A stretch of DNA of 64,000 bases from Brachypodius melanocephalos (Eukaryota; Chordata; Aves; Passeriformes; Pycnonotidae), in the NCBI GenBank assembly GCA_013398615.1, contig VZSR01003807.1, positions 17,669,314 to 17,733,313 on the forward strand. Direction: 5' to 3'. A model generated the notes under the pieces. It did not search any database, was not told the origin of the DNA, and saw only the letters and a list, made by a program, of their open reading frames with translations. Positions 12,001-24,564 of this stretch are shown in pieces. Position 1 is the first letter of the stretch, and each line of letters begins with the position of its first letter. Position numbers and translations under genes: made by a program.

Positions 12001-15000
12001 ATACATTGTGGAGTATAGACACAGTAATGCAAAACACTAAAGCTACCTCTGGTTATGGTTGGCTGGGGGAACCATAACTCTGAGTTTCCTGACTTTTGTG
12101 TTAAGATCTCAACCATAAATATTGCTCTAACGTAGCTTTGTGCAGTGGGTTTACATTGGCATTGGGAGATGCTCGTACGGAAACAGCAGAGAGTTAGCGT
12201 GGTATGCTTGTGAAATGAGTAATGCGCTTAGAATAATTGCTGGGGTGAAATCATGGCCCCAGAGAAGTCAAGAGAGACAGGGTTTTAACTCAAAAACATC
12301 TTATTCAGGGAAGAAAGCAGCAAATGTCCAAGCGTTCTGATTTTTATTTAAAAGGAAAGAATTTCAGATCAGTTCCCTCTCTCCAAATCAGGGTTCTAAA
12401 GGAATAAGCAGTTTATTCTAAAGAGTGATATAAACCTCAAATAACAAGTGGTTGGGGGGCACTTTGCCTCCACAGAAAAACTCAGCAAAGGAAAATAAAA
12501 CAAAACAAATAATCTCTGTTTTCCAAAGTGACTACTAAATACTCCAAAATGACTACTTTTTCATAATTACTTGCCAAATTAAAAAAAAAATCTTACTTAT
12601 TCTGACATTTTGTTGTTTATCAGTTAATGACAGTAGAGCTAATGATCTCAGATACTGTCCAGCAACTGTAAAAGGGTCACCACTGAAAAATTTTCAGCAG
12701 AAAAGTTTCAGCTAATCTATGTAATTCAGTTGCTAATTTTTGCATGCTTATTTTGAAGGAGTGCAATACCATTATTTTGCCTACTAGGATGCTAGAGAAT
12801 ATTTTTCCTAGAGGATTGGGTTTTAGCTTGTCATGATTTACTTAAACAAGACAGACTATTTCATTATATTAAGGAAAAAAAAAAAAGGAAAAAAAAAAGA
12901 AAAGAGAGAGAGAGAGACATGGGCTAGTCACAAGAGGAAAAGAATTTGTGTCTTTCAGTGTGTGACCAGCCAGAGGAATTCTCCTTTTGTGCCAAGTTGC
13001 CTTGTGTTTTCAGCTGGGAAAAACACTGTACAAACCAATAGCAGATGGTGGAGCTGAAAATAGGTGCTTTACATGTTTGATTCAGAGCCAGCATTTTGTT
13101 GTCTAGTTGTCCCACATTTTTGCACTGTGTTATGTTGTGCAATCACATGTGACAGACTGAAATCAGCTTCACTGTCCCAGTGTTTTCTGAAACAGGATTC
13201 TTGATGCAATGAGCAAGAACTTGGTGTGTTTACTGCTCTTGGAAAGGCTTCCGATGGAGGAAGCCACCCTTTGAGGAAAATTTCAGCTAGCTAATCCTTA
13301 TGCAAAGGGCCAGTGGTGCCACTAGAAGAAATCTCTGCTCAAAGACTCTCTGGGGAAGAAATCCAGATTTCGTTGGCAAAGGCTGGCGAAGAGAGGGACT
13401 CTGTGGAGAGAAAGAAGAGGGTGGTCTCTGCAAAGTGGTTTTGGGCCATGCAAATACATTGCCACCAGCTTGCCTTGCAAAATAAAATTTTCCAGCTCCC
13501 TGCCAAAAAATATCATGTGGCAGCACAGTATTTTTAGCTGCAAAGGGAGCTATGATTGAGGTTTCTCTCTCTTTGCTGAAGCAAGGCTCTTAGATTGCTC
13601 TGCCATGAGCATGAAATGGTGTGTTGGTAAAGACCAAAGTCTGATTATTCAGTGACAAAATCTGAGTTAGTGCATAATAACTCTCACGGGTTTTATCCAC
13701 TAATTTCAAATCTACCATTTCCATTCTGGTCAGGCAATAGCTCAATTACAATTCCTCATCTGAGGAAGAAAAAGGAAGTGGGAAAAAAAGGGCAGAAGAC
13801 AAAGATCACTGCATGTCAATCTGGGATAATCAGTCTCTTCCATGAGACTGTTTCCATAATGCTGCAGTTGCCTCTTTCTAGACTTTTTTAGAATGTTCCT
13901 TGCATGGAAAAAAACCAACAAATTAAAACCATAATAGAGCTAAAACCAGGAAAACAGGCCTTCAAAATTTCCAGATAGAAGCTAACAAATGAAGGTCATT
14001 AGCTTCATGATATTTTCCAATTTAGGCCTGCTGGGTTTATCTCACCTAGGAGCCTCTGTCCTCGGTGATGTTCTACTGAAGCATCACCTCTCCATATTCT
14101 GCTTGCTAAATTTTCTGCAGTCAGTGGATGCCATTCCCATCATTCCACATTTAATGGCTTTCCCAACCCACATTAAATATTTCCCCCTGCCTTTTATTGT
14201 GGAAATCCATGTTATAAATGTAAAAGTATGAAGTTGAGACGGTAACACAAGTCAGGATAACAAGCCTGACCACAGTGCTTCAAATAAGTTACTTTTGTAA
14301 GTACACTTGTATCCTCTAAGGTAAAAGTCAGTGGGAAAAATATCCATCAGCTCCAATATTGACAAGTGTTGGGACAACATGACACAAAAAAAGTTCTTGT
14401 GTTCAGTGCATCAGACTCAGTAATCAGTGCCACTACTCACACAACTCCTGCTTCATTTTTCCTAGCTGCTTAATATGACTAATTAGAGGAGTAGCTGGCT
14501 GGCATGCCCCCTTTGTGTCACATTTACATGAAAAATGTAAATATTTTGTTGTGATTCATATTTTCAGTGAAAATATTGACAAAAAATATTTCAGGGAACC
14601 ATGGCAACTCAAAACAGCTGTAGACATTTCCCCAAAATAGTCAGTAGGAGCCTGTATGTACAGGCACACATGTTTAAAAGGATAAAGAAAGCATATTTCA
14701 TAGATTTTGCTTTCAAGAACAAATATGTTCGTGGCCATTTTACTCCCAAAATAGGGGAAATGATGCCTGCTGCAATACAATATAATATTCTCTAGAAACA
14801 AAGATTTGTCATGTATTCTTAACTGTATATTAAAATAACAAAGAAGCCTAAGCAACAAGATATGGTGATTTAAATTTCCCAACTGAAATTTTTTGCATGC
14901 ATATCTTTAGTAGATGTTTTGGCTAATTAAAGAAATAGAATCAAATGAACCTTAACATAAACCCTTAAGGATATTACAATCGCAAAAATTGGCAGGAAAG

Positions 15001-16942
15001 GAACCTTGTTTAAAACACTGCAGTCTTCTGTGACAGGCATTTTTAGAGAGGTTTTTACTTTCCATTTGACATGGCTTTATGTTTATAATTTTCTATGCGG
15101 TTTTAATTCTGTGTTTTGTAGTACTTGAGGTCTGGGTATGGGTTTTGTTTAATTTTTAAAGTACTCTGCTTATTTATTGATCTCTGATAGAATGTTAAAA
15201 AAAAGATTAGAGAAGTTTTAAAGACTTGTTTAAAATGTTTGTCAGATTTTTAGCTTAGCAAATTACAAACATCTTGCCCAAATGTTAAAGATAATGCATA
15301 AATTACCTATGACACAAGAACACAAATCCTTCTATATACTTCCAAATGGATTTTCCTTGTGATTTGCATCCAGTGGCTTCAGAGGCAATTGGGAGTGATA
15401 TCTTATGGCTCCTTCCTGCTTCCAGTTTCTGTCTGATATGTCCTTAATGGAGAAGCAGGACCAGCTCAGTCCCTTGGGGCCTCAGCTCCCAGGGAGCTCA
15501 TCCTCCACATCTGGAAAGGAGCTCAAAGTCCCCATGTGAGATGGGCCCTTTCTGACACTCTTCCTCTAAGAGCTTTTCATGTCTAGCCTGTTGGGCTCCA
15601 AAGACCTTAAAATCAAGAACCAAGATAGGCAAAATTATTGAATATGTTAAAAGCTAGGGCTTCCATGGCCATGTGAAGGCAGACCCTTCTCACAGCATGG
15701 ATCTTTTTGCAGTCACCAGTTTCACGTTAATGGGAGTGCATTTAGCCATCACAATTTAGTCCTTTCCTAACCTTTTGCACTGACATACTGACAATACATC
15801 CAGTACCTGTAGCTCCCATGGGACAAAGAACAGATACAGGTCTGTGGACACTACTGAAACCAGTAGAGCTACTTCAGACCTGGACAGGTTTATGTGGAAA
15901 AGAAATCTTGCCGATACTTTATACCAAGAATCATGGTTGCTGAAAACTGAGCAGTAATTGCAGGTTTGTTTGGTTTTTCAGCTCTCTTACTGGGGCAAGT
16001 GCAGCATCCTGACCTCTCTCCTTTATTTTGGAGGCTTTTTGCATGATAGAGAAGTATTTGGCAAAGGTCTGCTGGTTTCTTTTTATTTTTTTAAGATCCA
16101 TGATCTTTCTCCAGGGTACTTTTGCATGCTGAAGCAAATGTGAATCTGAAATGCAACTTTTTTTTTTTTTTTTTTTAAGGATATTTACAAGTTAAATCAC
16201 AGACAGCTTTTTATTTAAGAGGATAACTATGTAATTCTGAGCTGGAATGGCAAACGCATTATTTACTAGAAGGTACTATTCAGTAAAAAAAAGAGAATTT
16301 TCTTTCTATAAAAATGCAGCATAAGATCCCACGCTGCTTCAAGCAAAATAAAACATGTAGCTGATGAAGAAAAAATATACAGTTAACATATTGTCTCAGC
16401 ACAGAGCTAGTGGTGTTCACAGACCTGCCTTCTCTCCTGTTTGCTTCAGCAGTGAAAACTGGGGGATTTCAATAGTGTCTCAGAAGTCATCCAAAATTTG
16501 AAGGCCAAACCACTGCTGTAAAGGAAAGTGAACTTTACAATTTTTGGAGTTTTGAAGATGTGGTGGTTGAGCTATGGTTCATGATACAGTTCAGCTACAC
16601 TGCGGATGGAAAAAACTTTCAAAGAATTTACTTCTATTTCTCTGCCATGCACAATTTGTAAATTCTCAAGCTAGAGTTTGAGGAAAGTGTGAAGAATATT
16701 CAGACTGTTTCCTACAGTGTTCAAATCAAGACCAAAAAGTTTTAATCCTTCCAAAACCCGAGGAAATGGTTCACTAGGCTCCAACAGCCCCCTAAGACAG
16801 GTGGTACCAACACTCAGAAAACGTAGCTTATTTTGGAGCACAGTTTCTGGTGGCTGTAATCAAGGTCCCAGGCACGCACAAAAGCCCTTTTCAATGGACA
16901 ACATAGAAAGCTTGGCTTCTGTGCAAGCAACATCATTGCTTG
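6031..16942. other. Intergenic or intronic DNA, no gene seen
   Basis: If the candidate transcript is real this is its first intron. It holds only short low-complexity tracts: T run 6970-6988, and A/GA-rich 12863-12918 (ending in a GA repeat). Around 13287-13543 several frames on both strands are open, but I find no domain or splice framing. The octamer ATGCAAAT occurs near 13449. Confidence 0.5.
16158..16176. repeat. T19 homopolymer
   Basis: Uninterrupted run of 19 T. No adjoining repeat body was recognised, so I do not assign it to a retroelement tail. Confidence 0.9.
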
Positions 16943-16970
16943 AGTCTGAGTTGGGGTCTCAACTCAGACT
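16943..16970. repeat. Perfect 11-bp inverted repeat with 6-nt loop
   Basis: Arms AGTCTGAGTTG and CAACTCAGACT are exact reverse complements, separated by GGGTCT. As RNA either strand gives a stable short hairpin. It lies inside the longest plus-strand open frame of the region (16717-17082, 121 codons), which has no recognisable domain. Confidence 0.9.
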
Positions 16971-17275
16971 GCTTGGTGGGTGGCCTTGGGCAAAGCTCAT
17001 GCACTTGGAACAGCAGGATGCACAGTACAAAGCCAAGCAAGCATTGTTTCTTTTGTTCAAAATCACAAAACAAAAATGTTAACAGTGCTAATCCATACCT
17101 AGAATTTTAAAATATTGTAGAAATTGTCATTTGAAAGTACCATTAGGTTCCAGTCAGTGCTCAGCATCAGTAGGGAATATCAGTCCAAGATAAACACTGG
17201 CAAAAAAAAAAGCATTCTCAAAACCAGGACATTCAGAGAGAAGAACTAGATCTGTACCTTTTCTGCTCCCTACAG

Positions 17276-17351
17276 AAGAGTTTCAAAGCAAAAAGGATCC
17301 AAGACAGAGCAACAGGCAAGGTCAGTATTTGCCTCCTCTTCCCCACCACAG
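17276..17351 (+). other. Candidate internal exon (plus strand)
   Basis: A strong acceptor (pyrimidine-rich ccttttctgctccctacag, ending 17275) and a consensus donor (ACAG|GTAAGG at 17352) bound 76 nt. All three forward frames are open across it. Read in the frame leaving two bases at the 3' end, it joins in phase to the open frame of the next candidate exon (20235-20375). The splice signals are seen; that it is transcribed is inference. Confidence 0.4.
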
Positions 17352-20234
17352 GTAAGGTGGATATGCCACCAGGAGGATGGAAGTGACCTCCAGCAGGCAG
17401 CACCAGTGGTGAGAATATTAGCAAATATGTAGCTGTGACACAAAAATTCTAATGTTTATATTCTAGTATTTGAGATAGCTCTTCAAAGAATCTTTCATAC
17501 CCTCTGCTGTAAAAGTATAAAATGAAATTCCGGTGGAGAGATTCTAAACCCAGGAGGAAGGATGGGCTGACCATCAATTCAGACCTAAGGAGATAGTGAT
17601 GAAGAAATTTGACAAGCAACCCAACATAAAGATTCTCTTCATTGTTTTAAGGAGATTGCAAGGAAGTTAGAACCAGCTGAGCCAAATGCAAACCTGTTGA
17701 ACTTCACCTGCTGCTTTTAATAACATCCAGGATAGAAAAAAAACCCCCTATTTTAACTCATTATATACTTGTTTTCACCCTGTTATCTTCCTCCAGTATG
17801 TGTGTTCTTCTAATTCATTATTTGCACATTTACATTCATATTTTCACTTGCCTCCTTTACAGAGTATACCAAGAAACATATATCTTTCTCTACAGTGTAA
17901 GGATATGAGGATGCAAAGGCATTGATTCAGACTAACACCTACCTTTCGACTCATACACAAAAGGAGGAAACTGAACATCTTGTTTTCCTTGTGCTTCCTG
18001 CAAGATCACATCATCCTGACACAATGTCAAAGTCTGGACATTGCATGTAATCAAACGTAAATAACGTAACAGTTTCCTTTTACAGTAACACAAAAAAAAA
18101 CCTGGAGACAGAGCAAAACGCAGCTATGATGAGGTCTGTTTTTCAGAGCTTAAACTGGTGTTCATGGCTCTTGGGAGAGAAGGAAAACTTTGCTTTTGAC
18201 ATTTTGGAAAGGTAGTAATTTTAAATCAACTCTGCTAGTTTTGTCTGAGAGCTGGCATGGATTTACTCAGATAACTTCATCCAAGTTGTTTTTTGGCCAA
18301 GGAGATCTTAAAGTTAAAAACCAGATAATCTAGTAAAACAAAATAAAAGGCCTAATTAGTGATGGTAGCTCTGGCCTCATAAGAAAATAATGTGATGGAT
18401 TTGGAACACAGATGAGAGCACTAGCTCCACAGAAGTGTTATTCCAGCCACAGAAGGTCTTAAATTCACCTTTTAAAATGTATAATATAATGCCAGATGGT
18501 TGAGCCACATCTGAGATTTTCAGGGCATTCAGTATGCGATCAAAGTTCAGTAATCACTGAAAGAGAATAAAATTGCTAAGAACTTGCCATTATAGTTAAT
18601 GTGTGCACTGAAAAATTGATTCTTGATCTTGTTCAGTAAAACTCTTTGTGGGTGGCATTTCTGTGAAATAGGTGTTAACTGGATTAGCTCAGTTTCAGGT
18701 CATGTTTTTCAACTGAAAATGTAGTACTTTCTAGTACTTAAACAAAATAAAATTAACATAAAGCATTAGTTTGTCTAATTAACAATCAGACTTCTGTATT
18801 TTCTTGTTATAGTCAAAATAACATTCAGTCCCTAATCTAAATCTGGGTAGTTTCACTTCTGGACATGACTAGTCCCTGGCTGGACCACTCTGCAGGATCT
18901 GAGCTACTCAGATCTCAGAAGGTCTCAGAGCACACCTCAGGTTTGTCCCCGCACAGCACAGATCATGTGGTGCAGCTGCTGCCTCTCTTCTCATCACTTC
19001 TGGTTTAAAAGTGTGTGGTATCTGTTTCTACCGGGCTTTGTTTCTACCACGCTCTACATAATCCAGAGTTGTGGTCCTTCCTGTCTGTCCTCCTCAAGCT
19101 GCACTTGACATTTTCATTGCATGAAGTAATTAATTGGCCAATGAAGAAAGGGACAATCAGAGCCCAACTTCAAGGTCAGATGTTGGGACAAACGGTTGGG
19201 AAAGGGGAGACCTCTAGTGACTTGACCTGACTGATGATCACCACCATTAGTGGTGTAATTATTGCATTACAAACACAACAGCTTCAATGGGAGCAGTCAA
19301 AAGAGATCCCACTCAAAATGTCACTGGGGTTTAGCATTTGGAGAAATTGTCAAGGTGGAGGGAAATTCTTGTTTACACGTACTCCTCTGCCAACTGAGGG
19401 CTAATATGCAGGGGATTCTCCTTGTCTTTGCTGTCATTGCATCCCAGTGACCAGCTGATTCCCCCAAGCCAGGAGCAGAGGCAGCATGATCCACACACAG
19501 CAGAGAGGACAAAAGACCTTGAGAGGGGAAGTCTTTTCAGAAAGACCAAATTTCACTCATTCTCTCCTGGTGGAGCCTCAGCCCCACACACTGTGCAGTG
19601 AGGCTGCTCTCAGCACACACTATCCCTTTGTTTTACCAGATCCAGCAGGTTTATCTACTGATAAACAATTCTCCTGCTTTTCATGACCTTCTGCAAGCAG
19701 GAGAGTGAACCTAGAGCACCATCCTGCAGCTCCTTCAGCCACACTCCTGACACCTCTGGGTCTCAGTCCATGCAGCTGTGTGCTACCTTCTCTGCCCACC
19801 TTGAGATCCCACTCTATAGTCCAGTGGTCCAAGGATGTAGGACAGTCTGCATCTATACAATCTGCACATATACCACAACATTTTTCTTCCTTGAGGCATT
19901 GCAACATGTTTAATGAAGTCTGCAAACTTTCCAGCTTTCCAAGCCTCTCTAATTAGGAACTTGTGATATGACAACCTTCTTAAAAATTCTATTTACTTTT
20001 TCTGAGACACAGCAAGGGAAGGTTATGTTTCTCTTCCTGCAGAAACCAGTAGCACAATGAGTGAAACTTCAGGAAATATTATACTGACTGGTTGCTTAAG
20101 TTTTAATATAAAACTTACTTGGATCTGAGCTGGACCTGACTTTTTCAGCAACCTGAATTCCTGTAAGGATATTTTAATTTTTATCCTGTGGTGCAATTAG
20201 GCTTTAAAATATTTCAACTCTTTTGTTTTCCTAG
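17352..20234. other. Intergenic or intronic DNA, no gene seen
   Basis: AT-rich sequence without a named repeat or supported gene. Open frames between 19015 and 19974 overlap on both strands and look like chance. Confidence 0.5.
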
Positions 20235-20375
20235 GAGAAAAACATCAATCGAATTTGCACAGCTTCTTTTGATACCACACAAGATAAAGAAGGAAACTCT
20301 CTCTCCCACTGCTGGCATTTCCTCCAACAGAATGAAACAATCCAAACCAATTCAACTAGCTGGTCAGCCACGTAG
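20235..20375 (+). other. Candidate internal exon (plus strand)
   Basis: Bounded by a very strong acceptor (actcttttgttttcctag, ending 20234) and a perfect donor (TAG|GTAAGT, intron from 20376). It is 141 nt long. One frame (phase 2 in, phase 2 out) is open throughout and contains an ATG at 20332 (product begins MKQSKPIQLAGQPR). A second frame starting at the first base is open until a TAG at the last three bases. The coding reading continues in phase into 21331. Nothing in the translation resembles a family I know, so it may equally be a long non-coding RNA exon. Confidence 0.45.
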
Positions 20376-21170
20376 GTAAGTGTGCTGGTGGGTGAGGTAA
20401 GGGGAAAGAGAAGAGCACAGGTACCGAGATGAGGAGAAAGGCACCCTCAAGGGTGATACCCCCTGCAGGATATTCTTGTGGGGAGGGGAGAAATTCACCA
20501 CCCCTCCCACCACTCCCTCTTCTGCCCCCAGTCAGAGCACAGTGCTGCCTTGAGGCGCTGGGACATGCCTTGGTTGCACTTCCCTCAGCAGCTTAAATTT
20601 GGGACAAAGTGATGCTTTATTCAAACTAAGAGAAACAATGCTCTTTCCTTAAGAAAAGAAAAATGAAAGCCAGCAGTGTTTGGGGGTTTCCTGAGCTGGA
20701 ACCAATCAATCTTCAACACCCAGTCCCAGATATGGCAATAAGCAGCCACAGCATCTGAACCACAACTCTCCAGTGAAGCCTAGGAATAAAGGAGAGCTGC
20801 TGCCTGCTTACCAAACTGAGAATCTCCACCAGTACTGAGGAAATTAGCAATTCTCTGCCAGTCACCTCTGCTACAGGATTTCAAGCGTTTGAGTATCACC
20901 CTTACTGTGCTACTAAGCTGCAGTATGGCTAACAACATTTTCCAATAGTATTTTAAGCTCAATCAAAGTAGTAGCCCTAGGGAAAAAACCAAAAAACTCA
21001 AGCAACCAACAAACCCCACAAAGTTTGTCACGTTTCTCAAACCTAAACAAAAACATATTCTTCAGATTATTTCATTTTACACCTGTGGATCAACCTTAAA
21101 ATTAGAAGGCACTGAGAAATTATTTCTCTTACATTATTTTGGGGGTGAAGAAATATGCCCCAATCAAATT

Positions 21171-21233
21171 TTTAGATAGATATAAATAGATAAATAGATA
21201 AATGGGTAAGTAATAGATAAATAGATAAGATAG
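21171..21233 (+). repeat. Interrupted tetranucleotide repeat (TAGA/TAAA)
   Basis: Runs of tagataaa and taga units with a few interruptions. A simple microsatellite. Confidence 0.85.
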
Positions 21234-21330
21234 TAATTGCAGAGAACCTGACACTTTTCAATACATTATAATGAATCACCAGCCAAGCCACTTTAGTCAT
21301 GCAACAATACTTTGTTTCTCTCCTCTGCAG

Positions 21331-21725
21331 AGCCTCATGTCAAGGAAAGATTATAGCAACAGCAATTTGTTTCAGATTTACTCTGTCAGATCAGCTGCTG
21401 ATAGCTTCAGACCACCCTAATCTGGGAGAGAAAATGAAGCTCTCTGTTGACAGAAGAGGCACTGGTGATTTTCTTGAGACACTTCATTGTTTATGTAAAA
21501 CCATCAAGGAGGCTGGGGTGATATGAGTTCAAACTTTTTCAAAAGCAAAACCGAAACAACTCCAGTTTTATTATCCTGTCTCAGTTCTCCTCATGAGATA
21601 TGATATTCTTCTTAACTTGCATTAAACACCAGTTGTGACTACTACAAAATATTTGATTTCTTCTCATAGAACACTAAACAGTGGCTTAGCTTAGGGAGCT
21701 GTAAATAAATGAACTGCATTTTGAA
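21331..21725 (+). other. Candidate terminal exon with poly(A) signal
   Basis: A strong acceptor (tttgtttctctcctctgcag, ending 21330) is followed by an open frame to TGA at 21524-21526. Its first base completes the codon left open by the donor at 20375, so a 79-codon product starting at 20332 would run across the junction (44 + 196 nt = 240 nt including the stop). AATAAA at 21704-21709 would give an end near 21725. No domain or signal peptide was recognised. The 3' end estimate is approximate. Confidence 0.4.
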
Positions 21726-23194
21726 ACAAACTCCAGAATTTATAGCATCTTAACTATAAATTGTAAATTAGGTGCAATGGAAGTTACAGTAGATCTTTAT
21801 ATGCTACTTAGAGGTAGGGCTTTCAAAGACATCTAAGGAATTTAAATATCCAGTTTCTATTAATTTGAGTAGAAAACTATACTCAGCTCCCTCAGGTAGT
21901 TTCAAAAACCTTGTCTTAACAGACTGTGTTGTAAACTCTAAACCTATTAGATCCTTGGAGATATTCCCACTGAGTTTAGAAGACTTAGATCATGCTCTTA
22001 TTGCCTTTTCCAGACCATGGTTCTCCTCCTTGGGTAGGCATCAGGGTCTGTAACTCTGTGACAGGGCCCCAAATGCCTCCCTTCAATCCCCTAATCAGAC
22101 ACTGGAACTTTTTCTTCCTAGAAAGAGAGTGAAAAAGGTCACTGTAGTGCACAAGCAAGATCAGAAAGACTCCAGCACCCACCTAAAGGGTCTATAAATT
22201 TGCAGATTTTCTTGATTGATGAAGCCAGCGGATGCTGTAGCCTCTTCACATACCTGGAGAGAGCAAAACAGGAGATTTTGGCAGATAATTTCAGTGCTGG
22301 AAGAGAGACCCAGGGGAGGGTATTCCATTATTTTATAGCGAGGCCAGCCAGGCTGCCAAGCTGCTTCCATCAATGGCAGAACTCCCATTCCTGCCATGGT
22401 GCTGGTCCCAGGGTAGCGTGTCTGAGAGCCATGGGGAACTGCAAACCCCCAGGCACCAAGGGCACCCTCGGGGCTGTGACCCAGCACGAACTCTGAGCAG
22501 CAGAGGGGAGGCACCTGCTCACCCCTGAGCTGGGCTGACACCCTGCAGATGTGCCAGCTTAGGACCCTCACCCCAGGAACAAGCCCTGGCTCAGCAGTGT
22601 GCCCAATACCAGCATCATTTGAGGGAACTTGTTAGTTCTCCATCTTTGCAGGAATGGGCTCTTTCTCCACAGCTCTCATTGGAAGCAGAAGTTAAACTCA
22701 AGCTTCATTCATGCATGAGATTTAAGTTTGCTTTTTCACCATAGGAACAATGCTGTTTGAGAGCTCAGATGGCATAATGCTGAATATTGCAAAAAAGAGA
22801 AAATAGCCGTGGGTAGTTTTAAACCAAACACAAAATTATATTAGTTGCACTTGAATTTAAAGCCAAAATTTTGATTAGGGCTCTGTTTATTGGCAATTCT
22901 GGGAAAAGGTTTCAGTATAATCCCCAGTTAATGAAACCTTTGCTAGTGAATTTCCTTTGTCAACACTGCATTTAATGTGAGAAGTGCTTATACCTGCTAG
23001 ATCATCAAAACCTGAAAAGCTAATAGACTCAACTGGAATGTAAAAAACAGGGAGGATTTTCATAAAACTTTAATAAAAGGTTTTGGCCTAGAATGGCGTA
23101 GGGTGATTCCTTTAAAAACAACTCTACTATTACTATTCTCCAGTTTCCAAATACTTTTTTTTTTGGCATAAAAATTGACAGACAGCTATGCTAA

Positions 23195-23240
23195 ATACAT
23201 ATACATATATGTGCATATATATATATATACACACACACAT
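23195..23240. repeat. AT/AC dinucleotide microsatellite
   Basis: Alternating TA followed by an ACACACACAC stretch, compound and about 46 bp. Confidence 0.9.
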
Positions 23241-24542
23241 AGTAAAATATTTCTTGGAAATGTTGCACAAGTAAAGCAAAAAATTCAGTTGTAAAATCCC
23301 ATGAAACCAAGCCAAGCTGGGCCTACACTTTAGATCTTTTTGGTTCAGTTCATCACTTAGAGAGCCAGAGGGATGCCAAGATCCAGACAGACTGGTCCAA
23401 GAGAAAGGCAATCTTGACCAGAGTTAGTAAGCAACCAGGGGAGATGCTGGTTTAGTTCACTGAGATGCTGGACTCCCCTGCTGCAGGTTTCTTTCTGTTT
23501 CAGGACACACAGTGACTGAGAGGAGCACGACAGAAAGTTGATCTAATCTGGTCTCCATCCAGCACACCCACCCTGTTCTGCTGCAGGGGTGGTTTGGGTT
23601 TAGCTGGGTGGGGATATCTGTGTCAGAGGCATTTTAGAAAAAACATCTTTCACGGAAGAGCTGCAGGGTGGTGTTTTCCTATGTATTTTTAAGAGATTCC
23701 TGTGCCGAAGGTGAAGTTGTTGGTCCTGTTTTTATGTCATTCAGAAATGTTTAGGGGATATCTCTTGCTGGTAGCATTATTTATGGGTGTAGGAAAGGTG
23801 TTTCTACTTTCAGAAATTTGACAACACAGTTCTTCTTCCCGCAATTTGAAAAACTGCGATTTTGTAGTCAGCCCCAACACTGCTTTGTTTCCTCCAGTCT
23901 GATGAAATTATCCTTGCACCACTTGCTATAACTGCTTATCCACCTGAACTTTAGGTACTCCCTTTTCCTGCATGAGTCTTGACATGAAGCCACAAGGACC
24001 AGGGATCCAACAGTCAGAGGGACTTTTAAAGAATTCTTCCCACTGCATGTAGCATGTGCTGAGACAGGACTTTGGAAATTCACTTAATGCTTCCATGAAC
24101 ACAAGCAATGTGTGAACGTGCCTGTGGCTGTGTACTTCCCTATGAAACCTTAGAACTAGGATTAAAGTGACTTTCAGGTCAAGCTGGATGATTGCACTGA
24201 AAAAGAAGCGTTTTATTTCTCCTTTAAAATTTTAAACTCTTCATTTCAACCATGTTGACTTTGTGTTCACAGAAACAGGAATGCTCATGGAAACAGCATT
24301 AAAAATATTTTTAAATACTCAGGAAAAGCAAATTTTGAAGCTCTACAAAAATATTTACAGTGGAAATCTCATTCCTCTCATTCAGTCAGGAAACAGAAAT
24401 ACACCATATACACTGCACAGCCATTAAATCTGTTTGAAGTGTGCCAAGAACTACTCATAAATTAACTGCAGACATAGAATACTGTAAATAAGTTTGATGA
24501 CAAACTAATCAAATTGGTCTCAATGGCAGCTCAACTGAAAGG

Positions 24543-24564
24543 AAAAAAAAAAAAAAAAAAAAAA
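24543..24564. repeat. A22 homopolymer
   Basis: Run of 22 A with no retroelement body recognised upstream. Confidence 0.9.

Noticed and set aside
16717..17082. 121-residue plus-strand frame
   Set aside because: No recognisable family; contains the inverted repeat and lies just upstream of, not within, the splice-bounded segment.
22161..22571. 136-residue minus-strand frame
   Set aside because: No domain, no splice framing, no similarity I can name.
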